DNA from: Saprospiraceae bacterium
GTDB taxonomy: Bacteria > Bacteroidota > Bacteroidia > Chitinophagales > Saprospiraceae
Length of the DNA: 64,000 bases
Direction: 5' to 3'
Assembly (NCBI GenBank): GCA_020628645.1
Contig: JAHDES010000003.1
Span: 124,001-188,000, forward strand
The translations under genes were made by a program, and so were the position numbers. Each line of letters begins with the position of its first letter. The stretch's first letter is position 1. The notes below the pieces were generated by a model. It searched no databases and had not been told where the DNA came from. It saw only the letters and a program-made list of their open reading frames with translations. Positions 19,108 to 28,625 of the stretch are shown here, piece by piece.

Positions 19108-19340
19108 TTTTGTTTTAAGTTCTTGTTAATCAGTAAGTTATATTGGTATTTGATCGTTCTGAGATTTTAAAAACTTATTTAATGTATGTGGTTGATAATC
19201 AAACAATTATGTTTTATTATTAATTAAACATTAATATTACACATTAGCCTTATCAGTCGCCCGAAATATGAAAGTCGATTTTTGACTATTTTTTGTAGTA
19301 TTTTTTATTAAATCAAACAAAAAAGATGTTTTTATGAAAA

Positions 19341-21797
19341 TTAGGATAACAAATTTGCAATTGTAATAATTTCTGCAAAAACACCTGCAGCAGTCACCTC
19401 TGCTCCTGCCCCTGGTCCACGGATGACTAAAGGACGTTCTTTGTATCGCTCAGTGGTAAAAACGATCATATTGTCACTTCCACTCAAACTATAAAATGGA
19501 TGCGTTTCATCAACCGATTGGACTCCAATGCTTGCTTTTCCATTTTCAAGCGTTGCAATCATACGAAGTACTTTTCCATCTTTTTCTGCATTCGCTCTAA
19601 TTTTTTCAAAACTAGCATTTTCATTTTCCAAGGCTACAAAAAAGTCATCGACCGTTTTCGCTTCTTGACAAGAGCTTGGAAGAAAGTTTGTAATCTCCAC
19701 ATCAGCGGCTTCTGTAGTTAATCCAGTTTCGCGCGCTAAGATGATAATTTTACGACGAACATCAATTCCATTCAAGTCAATTCTTGGATCTGGTTCTGTA
19801 AAACCCAATTCCTTTGCTTTCGTTACAATATCACTAAAATTCACACCAGCGGCATAATTATTAAAAATATAAGAAAGCGATCCAGAAAGTACTCCTTCAA
19901 TTTTTAAAATACGATCTCCACTATTAATCAAATCATTTAAAGTAGAAATAACGGGTAATCCTGCCCCTACATTCGTTTCATACATAAATTGTACACCTCT
20001 TTTCTGTGCTATCGTTTTTAAACGTTGATATTGTAAATAAGCAGAAGAGGTAGCAATTTTATTAGGAGTGGAAATAGAGATACTTGCATCTAATATAGAT
20101 TCGTAATGAGATGCAATGGATTCATTTGCGGTATTGTCAATAAAAATAGTATTGGATAGATTGAAGTCTTTCATCTGACGAATGAAATCTGCCGTTTGCA
20201 TTTTTTCGTCAGAAGCTAATAAATCTTCTTTCCAATTATCAAGATGAATACCCTCTGCATCAAAAAGCATTTTTTTACTATTAGCTAATCCAACTACTTT
20301 TATTTCGAGGGCATTATTTTCTTTTAGAAAAGCAGCCTGCTCTTTTATTTGTTTAATTAAAGTGCCACCAATAAGCCCCACACCAATCATAAATAAATGG
20401 ATCTCTCGCGTATCTGATAAAAAGAAAGCTTCATGAAGTGCATTGAGTGCTTTACTTTCATCCGCTTTATTGATTACTACAGAAACATTTAATTCGGAAG
20501 AACCTTGAGCGATGGCAACTGCATTAATACCATTTTTTCCTAAAGCATTAAACAAACGACCAGATATACCAGGACGATAGCGCATATTTTCACCAATGAT
20601 CGCCACAACAGAAAGTTCCGTTTCAATTTTTACAGGTTCAACGATTTTCTTTTCTATTTCATACTCAAACTCTTTTTCGACTTTCTTTTTAGCTTTTTCT
20701 GAAAATTTTGGTTGTATCGCAAAACTGATCGAATGCTCCGAAGAACCTTGTGTAATTAAAATGATATTGATACCTGCATTTGCTAAACTACTAAATAATC
20801 GTGCGGCAATTCCAGGTACACCAAAAAGACCACTTCCTTGTAAGGTCAATAATGCAATATCACTAATCGAAGAAATTCCTTTAACAGCATGTCCATTTTT
20901 ATCAGACTGATCAGAAATGAATGTTCCAACAAATTCTGGATTAAAGGTATTTTTAATATAAAGCGGAATATTTTTTTGGAGTGCAGGCTGAAGTGTGGGA
21001 GGATAAATTACTTTTGCACCAAAATGCGACATCTCCATGGCTTCAGCATAGGTCATAGAAGGAATAGTAAATGCTTTTTTTACACGGCGCGGATCAGAAG
21101 TTAAAACACCATTGACATCCGTCCAAATTTCAATTTGTTTTGCACCTAAACCAGCAGCTAGGAGAGAAGCTGTGTAATCAGAACCACCTCGACCAAGAGT
21201 CGTTGTTAATCCACCTTTAGCGGTTCCAATAAATCCTGTAACAATTTGAATTTCAGGATGTTCTTTATAATATCGTGCAATATTATCATAGGTTTCATCG
21301 AAATCAACTTTCGCAGAACCAAAGTTTTTATCTGTTTTGATAATATTTCTAGCATCTAAATAACTCGCTTTTACTCCTGCTTCTGTCAAGGTATGTGCAA
21401 TGATATAAGCCGAGTTTCGTTCTCCAAAACTTAGCACATAATCCATAGTTCTAGGAGAAGCTTCTCGTACTAAATAAATACCATACAACAGATTTTTTAG
21501 AATATCATGATTTTCTGTTATATCAGTTAAAACCTTATCTAAATGTTCTCCGCTAATTAGCTCTTTTGCAGCTGCAATATGGCGTTGACTAAAAGCATCT
21601 GCTAAATCTTTATATTCCTCATTACCTTTAGCGGCTGCTTTGCTCATTTCAATCAATGAATCGGTCACTCCTCCAAAAGCAGAAAATACAACGGTAAATT
21701 GTTCGCCTTTTTTATAGTAATCTTTAAGGATGGCTATAACTCCTTTTATTCGTTCAGGTTTAGCTACAGAAGAACCTCCAAATTTAAGTACGCGCAT
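19341..21797 (-). CDS. thrA: Bifunctional aspartate kinase / homoserine dehydrogenase I
   Basis: The protein has 818 aa. The N-terminal aspartokinase (MRVLKFGGSSVAKPERI, GRGGSDYTASLLAAGLGA) spans about 1-290. Two ACT regulatory repeats span about 310-460, each with the GSSE motif (TQGSSEHSISFAI, AQGSSELNVSVVI). The homoserine dehydrogenase domain spans about 465-818, with a nucleotide-binding segment (HLFMIGVGLIGGTLIKQI), YETNVGAGLPVIST and FTEPDPRIDLNGIDVRRKIIILAR. It performs the first and third steps of the threonine branch and is normally feedback-inhibited by threonine via the ACT domains. First gene of the operon. Confidence 0.97.
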   Translation of the reverse strand: MRVLKFGGSSVAKPERIKGVIAILKDYYKKGEQFTVVFSAFGGVTDSLIEMSKAAAKGNEEYKDLADAFSQRHIAAAKELISGEHLDKVLTDITENHDILKNLLYGIYLVREASPRTMDYVLSFGERNSAYIIAHTLTEAGVKASYLDARNIIKTDKNFGSAKVDFDETYDNIARYYKEHPEIQIVTGFIGTAKGGLTTTLGRGGSDYTASLLAAGLGAKQIEIWTDVNGVLTSDPRRVKKAFTIPSMTYAEAMEMSHFGAKVIYPPTLQPALQKNIPLYIKNTFNPEFVGTFISDQSDKNGHAVKGISSISDIALLTLQGSGLFGVPGIAARLFSSLANAGINIILITQGSSEHSISFAIQPKFSEKAKKKVEKEFEYEIEKKIVEPVKIETELSVVAIIGENMRYRPGISGRLFNALGKNGINAVAIAQGSSELNVSVVINKADESKALNALHEAFFLSDTREIHLFMIGVGLIGGTLIKQIKEQAAFLKENNALEIKVVGLANSKKMLFDAEGIHLDNWKEDLLASDEKMQTADFIRQMKDFNLSNTIFIDNTANESIASHYESILDASISISTPNKIATSSAYLQYQRLKTIAQKRGVQFMYETNVGAGLPVISTLNDLINSGDRILKIEGVLSGSLSYIFNNYAAGVNFSDIVTKAKELGFTEPDPRIDLNGIDVRRKIIILARETGLTTEAADVEITNFLPSSCQEAKTVDDFFVALENENASFEKIRANAEKDGKVLRMIATLENGKASIGVQSVDETHPFYSLSGSDNMIVFTTERYKERPLVIRGPGAGAEVTAAGVFAEIITIANLLS

Positions 21798-21930
21798 GTC
21801 AGTGTCGGTTTATTATCTAATTTACTAGTAAAAAAATGGTATTCATTTCTATACGATAGAAAAGTATGAAAGTGTTAAAAAAGTAATTGCTTTTTATTGA
21901 AAAATTGGAAAAATATTGGATAGGAGGGGC

Positions 21931-21938
21931 AAAGTTAA
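21931..21938 (-). promoter_or_regulatory. Candidate -7 box of the thr operon
   Basis: On the minus strand the sequence reads TAACTTTG, an exact TAnnTTTG match. It lies between the thioredoxin-gene terminator and thrA and would give a leader of about 125 nt. No -33 TTG at the expected spacing was seen. Confidence 0.4.
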
Positions 21939-21950
21939 TAGAAATAACAA

Positions 21951-21988
21951 AAAAAGGAAGCAGATATGAATATCTACTTCCTTTTTTC
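21951..21988 (-). terminator. Terminator of the thioredoxin-like gene pair
   Basis: 18-bp arms with one G-U-type mismatch and a 2-nt loop (21951-21968, 21971-21988). On the minus strand the odd pair becomes U-G, favouring that strand. It lies 23 bp after the stop at 22012. Confidence 0.85.
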
Positions 21989-22011
21989 GATGATTTTAGT
22001 TGGAACTTACC

Positions 22012-23178
22012 TTAAAGTTGCCCTTTAATTTGGGCAATTAATTCTTCAGTTAAGCTATAATCTTCTTCAGATTTTTTAGCAAGTTTGATGGCTTTTTTAG
22101 CATATTTTAAGGCTTTTTTACGATTGCCTAATTTATATTGTAGTGCAGCAAGCGTATCCATATTGTAATAGCCTTTATCTAATTTAATAGATTGTTCTGC
22201 TAATCCAACAGCTCCTTCAAGATAGATAGCTTTGCCGATGACTTCGTAAAAAGTCCAAGCTATATCATTTAATTCGCTTGCATCCTTAGAAGGGTATTTT
22301 GCATAATGATCTAATGCTGATGTTGCAAAACCCTCTCGATCTCCTCGATTACGGTAATAGGTCATACGATAATGAGAACTTAATTGCTCTGCTTTTTCTG
22401 GATAAGCTTTTGTAAATAAGCCATTGATTTCATCTAGTGTAATATCTTTTTTATTATAAATTTTGTTGTAAACAAGATTTTGAATTTTAGAAAGTACATC
22501 CTTTTCTTCAAATTGTTGGAGAAAGTCAGCTTTATTCTCTGTGAGATAAGTAAATAATTTAGAATCTGCATCATCACAGTAATTCATAATAAACTGACGA
22601 TGATCTTCGGTGGCCCAATCTTTTTGAGTATCAAGATAAGCTTCAGCTACTTTTGTATGTGATCCATCCATAGCTTCCCAGCGAACTTTCGTATAATTCA
22701 ATAAAAAATCAGCATCTCGATCTCCAGAATTATAACGGCGTTCCATTGCAGCTAAATTTCGAGCAGGATCACTTGCTATAGCACCAACTTCCAGAAATTG
22801 ATCTTCCGAATGATAACCAGCAACGCGATGAACAAGTGTACCATCAGAAGCAATATATAATAAGGTAGGGTATACTACCACATCATAATCGCTGGCTAGT
22901 TGAACGCCTTCGCCTTTTTCCATATCCATTTTTACGTTGATAAAATTATCGTTATAAAATTGTCCTACTTTTGGCAATGGAAAAATTTCTTTAGTCATTT
23001 TTTTACAAGGTCCGCACCAAGTGGTATAAGCATCAACAAAAATGAGTTTTTCTTCTTGTTTGGCAAGATCAAGAATTTCCTGCCATTTAGCAGAATTGAA
23101 TTGAATACCATCTCCCTGTGCAATGACAAGTTGGAGGGAAAAGAGAAAAAGTAGAAATAGAAAACTGTATTTTTTCAT
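22012..23178 (-). CDS. Secreted thioredoxin-fold protein with helical C-terminal domain (copy 2)
   Basis: The protein has 388 aa. Residues 1-20 form a signal peptide (MKKYSFLFLLFLFSLQLVIA). The thioredoxin domain has redox motif WCGPCK (Cys55, Cys58) and a cis-Pro region (DYDVVVYPTLLYI). The remaining approximately 230 residues are helical and end in a TPR-like block (LAALQYKLGNRKKALKYAKKAIKLAKKSEE). It probably reduces periplasmic disulfides. It is a paralogue of the next gene with the same layout, 24 bp downstream on the same strand; the two are probably co-transcribed. Confidence 0.88.
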   Translation of the reverse strand: MKKYSFLFLLFLFSLQLVIAQGDGIQFNSAKWQEILDLAKQEEKLIFVDAYTTWCGPCKKMTKEIFPLPKVGQFYNDNFINVKMDMEKGEGVQLASDYDVVVYPTLLYIASDGTLVHRVAGYHSEDQFLEVGAIASDPARNLAAMERRYNSGDRDADFLLNYTKVRWEAMDGSHTKVAEAYLDTQKDWATEDHRQFIMNYCDDADSKLFTYLTENKADFLQQFEEKDVLSKIQNLVYNKIYNKKDITLDEINGLFTKAYPEKAEQLSSHYRMTYYRNRGDREGFATSALDHYAKYPSKDASELNDIAWTFYEVIGKAIYLEGAVGLAEQSIKLDKGYYNMDTLAALQYKLGNRKKALKYAKKAIKLAKKSEEDYSLTEELIAQIKGQL

Positions 23179-23202
23179 AAGAATAAATCGTAGATAAATA
23201 AA

Positions 23203-24372
23203 TTAGCCTTGTAATTTTTGTATGAATTGCTGAATTCCAAGTTCGGCACGTTTATCTTCTTTTGCTGTTGCTAAATCCAAAGATTTTTTAGCAATTTTTA
23301 TAGCTTCTACATTCTTGCCATTTTTATATAAAAGAGCAGCATAGGTCATATAATAGTTATAATCCGTTTTCTTTAAATCTGCTGCTTTTTTAGCAATTTT
23401 TTCAGCTTGTAAGAGCGCATTAGTATTACTGGCGAAGGTGGATTGAATATCTTTTGCTAATTCATGCAATTTAGATGGATTATTTTTGATCGTTTTCTTT
23501 GCATAATTTGTACAACATTTTAAATAATTATCCGCATCTCCTACTTCTTTGAAATACGTCATATCCGCCATAACAGCGAAAGATTTGGCTTTAGCTGGAA
23601 GATTTTTTTTCATTGCACTTTTTGCATTTGCTAATAAATCTTCACTTTCATATTCAACCGCTTTCGTAATAGTATTATGACAAGCCTTTTCAATTTTAGC
23701 GTCAACCGTTTCTTTAGAACTTAGTTGTTCTATCGAAGAACGATATTTTATCAACCAATCAAAAATACGAGAATCGGCTTCAGTAGCTGCTTCAAGAATA
23801 AATTTTTGATTAAATTCAGAAGTTAAGTCTTTCTGTGTACTAAGGTATTCATTAGCAACTTTTAAGCTAGACTTATTTGATTTGTTGAGCGCTTGAACAT
23901 AGTTGTACATCAATTCAGGATCACGATTTCCCTCTTCATACAATTTTGCATAATCGGCACTATAATCTACTTTGCCCAGTGCAAATTTTCCAATTTTTAA
24001 AAGTTGTTCTGATTGTTGAGCTCCTTTCAATTTATGAACAACGTCACCTTTACCATCTATAAAATATAAGGTAGGAAAAGCAGAAACAGGGTACTTGCGG
24101 CGAAAGGAAGTACTTTCTTTTTTCTCCATATCCAATTTCATATTGATAAAATTGGCGTTGAAATAATCCCCTACTTTGGGATCTTTGAAGGTCGTTTTTG
24201 CCATGCGTTTACAAGGTCCACACCATTGGGCGTAAGCATCTACAAAAATGATTTTACCTTCTGTTTTCGCTTTTTCTAAAGCTTCTTCCCAAGTTCCAGT
24301 AAAAAAATCAATTCCTTGCCCATTGGCAAATGATGTGAAAAGAAGAAAAACTAAAAAACTAATATATTTCAT
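23203..24372 (-). CDS. Secreted thioredoxin-fold protein with helical C-terminal domain (copy 1)
   Basis: The protein has 389 aa. The signal peptide ends around residue 18 (MKYISFLVFLLFTSFANG). The redox motif WCGPCK lies at Cys51/Cys54 in FVDAYAQWCGPCKRM, with the cis-Pro region YPVSAFPTLYFIDG. The C-terminal half is Lys/Ala-rich and helical, ending with a TPR-like segment (YAALLYKNGKNVEAIKIAKKSL). It is first in a two-gene tandem of diverged paralogues, pointing to an old duplication. It is divergent from mreB across a 362-bp intergenic region. Confidence 0.88.
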   Translation of the reverse strand: MKYISFLVFLLFTSFANGQGIDFFTGTWEEALEKAKTEGKIIFVDAYAQWCGPCKRMAKTTFKDPKVGDYFNANFINMKLDMEKKESTSFRRKYPVSAFPTLYFIDGKGDVVHKLKGAQQSEQLLKIGKFALGKVDYSADYAKLYEEGNRDPELMYNYVQALNKSNKSSLKVANEYLSTQKDLTSEFNQKFILEAATEADSRIFDWLIKYRSSIEQLSSKETVDAKIEKACHNTITKAVEYESEDLLANAKSAMKKNLPAKAKSFAVMADMTYFKEVGDADNYLKCCTNYAKKTIKNNPSKLHELAKDIQSTFASNTNALLQAEKIAKKAADLKKTDYNYYMTYAALLYKNGKNVEAIKIAKKSLDLATAKEDKRAELGIQQFIQKLQG

Positions 24373-24734
24373 AAAGAATATGAGTTAGTATCAATAAATA
24401 TGGAAACACAAGATAAGTTTTTTATCTATGCGATGTTTTAGATTGCTGTCTTTGAGCGAACAGATGACCTTATTTTAACAAAACATTAATCCTATTTGTT
24501 CTTTTACAAAAGAGTTGCCAAAATGAGCGAAAGTTTCGTGACTTTTGTACTATTGAATTGAAATGTCAATTTATTTATCGTTTTTCTATTTTTTTACATA
24601 AAATTTGTTTTCTTTTGCATGTTGAAGCAGTTCAATTATTTTGGTGTATAATAATTTAATAATCAAGATATTACTGCTAGAATAAATGTGTAAGAAATTA
24701 ATTCAAAAGCGATCTTAGATCAGGAATATAATTA
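24373..24734. other. Divergent intergenic region, 362 bp
   Basis: It separates the thioredoxin-like pair (-) from mreB (+) and must carry both promoters. A TATAAT-like stretch (GTGTATAATAATTT near 24643-24656) precedes mreB by about 80 bp, but no convincing TAnnTTTG box was found. No gene or RNA was recognised. Confidence 0.5.
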
Positions 24735-25766
24735 ATGAAATTTTTTAGTTTTTTTACTCAAGAGATTGCTATAGATCTCGGTACAGCGAATACACTTATT
24801 ATCCAAGATGGAAAAGTAGTGATTGATGAGCCATCTATCGTCGCAATCAACCGTCGTACGGGGCAGACTATTGCCGTAGGGAATCGTGCGATGCAGATGC
24901 ATGAGAAAACGCATGAGGATATCAAGACCATACGTCCATTAAAAGATGGGGTAATTGCAGATTTTACGGCAGCAGAAAGTATGATTCAGGGGTTAATTTC
25001 TCTGATTGGAAATAAACGAAAGTTTTTTACCCATTTAAAAATGGTTATCTGTATTCCATCGGGAATTACAGAAGTAGAAAAACGTGCTGTTTTTGAATCA
25101 GCAGATCATGTAGATTCAAAAGAAACCTATCTTATTTATGAGCCTATGGCTGCTGCTTTAGGAATAGGTCTTGACGTGGAGGAACCTGTTGGTAATATGG
25201 TCATTGATATAGGAGGAGGAACAACAGAGATTGCGGTGATTGCTTTATCAGGTATTGTTTGCGATCAATCTATTCGAATTGCTGGAGATGAATTCACAAT
25301 GGATATTATGAATTATATCAAACGACAGCATAATATTCTTATTGGAGAACGAACAGCTGAGCAGATTAAAATCCATGTTGGTTCTGCATTAACTGAATTG
25401 GAAAATCCACCTGAAGATTTTGCAGTAAATGGTCGAGATTTGATGACTGGTATTCCTCGCCAAATGACGATTACTTATCAGGAAATAGCACATTCTCTGG
25501 ATAAATCCATTTCTAAAATAGAGGAAGCCATCTTAAAAGCATTAGAAGTTACGCCACCTGAACTAGCATCTGATATTTATAAGACAGGACTTTATTTAAC
25601 AGGTGGTGGTGCTTTGTTGAGAGGATTGGATAAGCGAATTTCTGCTAAGACTAAATTAAATGTTCATGTTGCAGAAGATCCATTACGTGCAGTTGTACGA
25701 GGTACAGGTATTGCCTTGAAAAATACGGATCGCTTCTCTTTCTTAATTGATCGTAAGAGTGTATAA
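24735..25766 (+). CDS. mreB: Rod shape-determining protein MreB
   Basis: The protein has 343 aa. It is an actin homologue that polymerises on the inner membrane and directs lateral wall synthesis. Actin-fold motifs are IAIDLGTANTLII (phosphate 1), LIYEPMAAALGIGLDVEEPVGNMVIDIGGGTTEIAVI (connect/phosphate 2) and YLTGGGALLRGLDKRI (adenosine). The N-terminal MKFFSFFTQE could be an amphipathic membrane-binding helix. First gene of mreBCD; mreC begins 32 bp downstream. Confidence 0.97.
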   Translation: MKFFSFFTQEIAIDLGTANTLIIQDGKVVIDEPSIVAINRRTGQTIAVGNRAMQMHEKTHEDIKTIRPLKDGVIADFTAAESMIQGLISLIGNKRKFFTHLKMVICIPSGITEVEKRAVFESADHVDSKETYLIYEPMAAALGIGLDVEEPVGNMVIDIGGGTTEIAVIALSGIVCDQSIRIAGDEFTMDIMNYIKRQHNILIGERTAEQIKIHVGSALTELENPPEDFAVNGRDLMTGIPRQMTITYQEIAHSLDKSISKIEEAILKALEVTPPELASDIYKTGLYLTGGGALLRGLDKRISAKTKLNVHVAEDPLRAVVRGTGIALKNTDRFSFLIDRKSV

Positions 25767-25798
25767 ACCTTTTTTTGCTTGAAAGATACAATTGATTC

Positions 25799-26641
25799 AT
25801 GCGAAACCTCATATTACTACTTCTTCGATATGGAGGCTTTGTTGTTTTTCTGCTTTTAGAAGCATTCTGTATGTTTCTAGTGGTGCGATATAATCGTACA
25901 CAGCAAGAAATCTATGTAAATTCTACTAATATTCTTTCAGGTGCTTTGTATGAACGGGCAGCTAATATTCGTCAATTTTGGAACCTTCGAGAAAAAGCAG
26001 ATAGCATTGCAAATGTAAATGCTCAATTGCGTGAAGAAATTGAATTAATGAAACGCGCAGCTGCCCTAAAAGCAGAAAAAGATTCCACTTATATTCTTCC
26101 AGATTCTTCTCGTCAATACCGCTATATCAGCGCACGAATTATAGATAATGCTACGAATGGCAATAATAATACCCTAACCTTAGCAAAAGGCAGCAAGGAT
26201 GGTATTCGACCGCGGCAAGGAGTTATTGATGATCGTGGTTTAATAGGCATTGTTCGAGATGTAAGTGAAAATTATGCAACAGTCGTATCTTTATTACATC
26301 GACAAATTCGTATTAATGCTGCCAACCAACGCAATAATAGTATCGGTGTTATCGCTTGGCGAGGAAATGATCCTACTATTGTAAAAATGGAAGATGTACC
26401 CAAGCATATTAATTTAATACAAGGTGATACGATCGTTACGAGTGGTTATTCTCCCAATCGATTTCCAAGTGGTGTTATGATCGGAACAATTGATACATTT
26501 TGGCTACAACCAGGAAGTAATTATTATGACATAGAAGTCAAATTGAGTAATGATCTCAATACGGCTCGTTATGTGTATGTGATTGAAAATTCTTTGATTG
26601 AAGAACAAGAAGAATTAGAAAAGGAGGTAGCAGATGAGTAG
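25799..26641 (+). CDS. mreC: Rod shape-determining protein MreC
   Basis: The protein has 280 aa. A single N-terminal membrane segment (about 7-27, YGGFVVFLLLEAFCMFLVV) is followed by a coiled coil (about 60-90) and the periplasmic beta-barrel domain (ISARIIDNATNGNNNTLTLAKGSKDGIRPRQGVIDDRGLIGIV). It links MreB to wall synthases. The stop overlaps the mreD start by 8 bp, implying translational coupling. Confidence 0.95.
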   Translation: MRNLILLLLRYGGFVVFLLLEAFCMFLVVRYNRTQQEIYVNSTNILSGALYERAANIRQFWNLREKADSIANVNAQLREEIELMKRAAALKAEKDSTYILPDSSRQYRYISARIIDNATNGNNNTLTLAKGSKDGIRPRQGVIDDRGLIGIVRDVSENYATVVSLLHRQIRINAANQRNNSIGVIAWRGNDPTIVKMEDVPKHINLIQGDTIVTSGYSPNRFPSGVMIGTIDTFWLQPGSNYYDIEVKLSNDLNTARYVYVIENSLIEEQEELEKEVADE

Positions 26642-27155
26642 TGATATAGTTCGATCCATTATACGATTTGTGGTGCTTATTCTTTTACAGATTTTGGTAT
26701 TTAGACAAATCAATCCTTCTGGAAGTTTTTTCTTTTATGTGAGTTTTATCATTTATCCATTATTTATTTTACTATTACCATTCCGTACTTCGCCAATCTT
26801 GCTAATGTTATTGGCATTTGTCATAGGGATTATCATTGATATCAGCTATGGTTCCTATGGCGTACATGCAAGTGCTGCTGTATTTATAGCATTCCTAAGA
26901 CCTACAGTCCTTCGTGTTTTAGAACCTAGAAGTGGTTATAATATCACACAAGCACCAACCAAAACACATTATGGGATCACATGGTTTATTAGTTATTCTG
27001 CTGTATTGATGTTTGCCTATTTGCTTTGGTATTTTTCAGTAGAGGCGTTTACATTTGTCTATTTTGGTCAGATTTTGTTGAAAACTATCTTAAGTTTTTT
27101 GTTTTCAATGCTGATCATAATTGTATATATGTTCATTTTTGATCCTAAAGAATAA
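26634..27155 (+). CDS. mreD: Rod shape-determining protein MreD
   Basis: The protein has 173 aa and is almost entirely membrane-embedded, with about five helices (IRFVVLILLQILVFRQI, FYVSFIIYPLFILLL, LLMLLAFVIGIIIDISYG). Identification rests on order, length and hydrophobicity, because MreD is poorly conserved. It overlaps mreC by 8 bp. The usual next genes, penicillin-binding protein 2 and rodA, are absent; a VOC-family gene follows after 6 bp instead. Confidence 0.9.
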   Translation: MSSDIVRSIIRFVVLILLQILVFRQINPSGSFFFYVSFIIYPLFILLLPFRTSPILLMLLAFVIGIIIDISYGSYGVHASAAVFIAFLRPTVLRVLEPRSGYNITQAPTKTHYGITWFISYSAVLMFAYLLWYFSVEAFTFVYFGQILLKTILSFLFSMLIIIVYMFIFDPKE

Positions 27156-27161
27156 AATATT

Positions 27162-27587
27162 ATGAAACGAGTAAAAGGATTGGGGGGTGTTTTTTTTAAA
27201 ACCAATGACCCTAAAATGATGAAAGCATGGTATGAAAAACATTTGGGGATTCCAGATGCACCTTATGGAGCAACTTTTGAATGGCGTAAATCAAATGAGG
27301 AAACTAAATCTGGGTTTACTGCTTGGTCTATTTTTTCAGATACCACGAAATATTTTCAACCTAGCTCGAAAGAATTTATGATCAATTATCGGGTTGAAAA
27401 TTTAGTGGAATTGTTGAAGGTCTTAAAAGAGGAAGGAGTGACGATTGTTGGCGAAGTAGATGAACAAGAATATGGGAAATTCGCTTGGATACTTGATCCC
27501 GAAGGGAATAAAATAGAATTGTGGGAACCTGTAGATAAGGTTTATACAGATATACTAGATCAAGATCATGTGATCAAATCAGAATAA
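27162..27587 (+). CDS. VOC (glyoxalase/bleomycin resistance) family protein
   Basis: The protein has 141 aa and is cytoplasmic. The fold pattern is VKGLGGVFFKTNDPKMMKAWYEKHLGIP in the first half and KFAWILDPEGNKIELWEPVD in the second. The final Glu is the usual metal-ligand position of vicinal-oxygen-chelate enzymes, but the expected N-terminal His/Gln ligand is not obvious. The substrate is unknown. It lies 6 bp after mreD and ends at a strong bidirectional terminator, so it is probably part of the mre transcript. Confidence 0.88.
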   Translation: MKRVKGLGGVFFKTNDPKMMKAWYEKHLGIPDAPYGATFEWRKSNEETKSGFTAWSIFSDTTKYFQPSSKEFMINYRVENLVELLKVLKEEGVTIVGEVDEQEYGKFAWILDPEGNKIELWEPVDKVYTDILDQDHVIKSE

Positions 27588-27591
27588 AAAC

Positions 27592-27628
27592 AAAAAAGGA
27601 TTCCATCATTTCAATGGAATCCTTTTTT
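27592..27628. terminator. Bidirectional terminator
   Basis: 15-bp perfect arms AAAAAAGGATTCCAT / ATGGAATCCTTTTTT with a 7-nt loop lie between the convergent VOC (+) and SRPBCC (-) genes and can serve both. Confidence 0.93.
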
Positions 27629-27652
27629 GTTAATAAGAAAGAGAGAAAAGAA

Positions 27653-28256
27653 TTAGTTCACGCCTTCAGTTACTTCTTCAGTTGTAGCGGCTGCTGCTTC
27701 GGCTGCTGCTTTTTCTTCTAAAATTTTAGCATAATCTGCTTCAACAATTGTTTTTAGAGAAGCTAAACCTTCTTCGTAACTTTTACCAACCATGGCGTCC
27801 ATATCCATAAAGTGGCTCATTACACGAGCCATGAAATTATTTTCACCCGTCAATCCCCAAGTTACATTATTACCATCATTAATAGTAAGGTAAGCATCTG
27901 CTTCTGATTCCCAAGGTGCTAAAAACTTTAAGTGCGTATCAACACGCTCATTAGGTGTTAATTTAGTGATCGTTTGCTCCCCTTTTCCTACTTCATCGTT
28001 TCCTTCCCAAGTGTATTGCGCGCCTACGGTACCATCGTTTTCAATATTAGACGTCATATTTTGGATCTAATTTTGACCAAGGAGACCAAGCATTCATCGT
28101 TTCAAAACTGGCTAAATGCTTATAAATGACTTCAGCAGGAGCATCAACTTTTGCTGAACGCTCAATCGTAAAATCTTTTGCACCCATAAGACCTAGGGCA
28201 ACAAAAATAAGTGCTATTGCACCTAAAATTCCGAGTAATACTTTTAGAACTCTCAT
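27653..28256 (-). pseudogene. SRPBCC-family protein split by a frameshift
   Basis: Two overlapping frames on the minus strand together make one SRPBCC (START-like) protein. The first part (28256-28047) has an N-terminal membrane helix (VLLGILGAIALIFVALGLMG) and FTIERSAKVDAPAEVIYKHLASFETMNAWSPWSKLDPKYDV, then a stop. The second part (28057-27653) continues the fold with DGTVGAQYTWEGNDEVGKGEQTITKL...VTWGLTGENNFMARVMSHFMDMD. Removing one base (or adding two) near 28047-28057 would join them. No homopolymer run explains a simple sequencing slip. The Ala/Glu-rich tail AEAAAATTEEVTEG is low-complexity. The family binds hydrophobic ligands. Confidence 0.8.
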
Positions 28257-28625
28257 GATTTGGAGGGTTTTGGTTTAGTGAAAAATGAATGTTTTGTTAT
28301 TGAATTTAAACTAAGTGCTAAATGAAAATTGCTTGTATAATAAGTTCGTTCTTCAAAAATTGACTAAATAACTGAAAACATGGAAGTTATGCAGGATATT
28401 TTTGAAGGACTTAAAAGAAGTTATTATACCAATTTTTTTAGCTTACTACTTATTGCAAAAAACGATTATAATTTAAGCAATAGTATGTTTTAAGTGTTAA
28501 ATAAATGTAACCTTTTTGGTTACTTAAAGATAATAATAATTTTTTTGTTTAAACAAAAAAAGGTGCACCAATTTTACTTGATACACCTTTTTTCGTCGAA
28601 AATAAAGTCGTCTATAGGAAAAAGC
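28257..28625. other. Intergenic region, 369 bp
   Basis: It contains the promoter side of the SRPBCC gene and, at its right end, the MoxR terminator. A short hairpin-forming GTAACC...GGTTAC lies at 28507-28522. No coding potential was seen. Confidence 0.55.
28555..28593 (-). terminator. Terminator of the MoxR ATPase gene
   Basis: Arms AAAAAAGGTG / CACCTTTTTT (within 28555-28593) lie 33 bp downstream of the MoxR stop, with A/T runs on both sides. Confidence 0.8.

Noticed and set aside
21817-21846. Possible 9-codon leader peptide (MNTIFLLVN) before thrA
   Set aside because: Only one Thr and one Ile codon and no competing hairpins downstream; it does not meet the pattern of thr attenuation.
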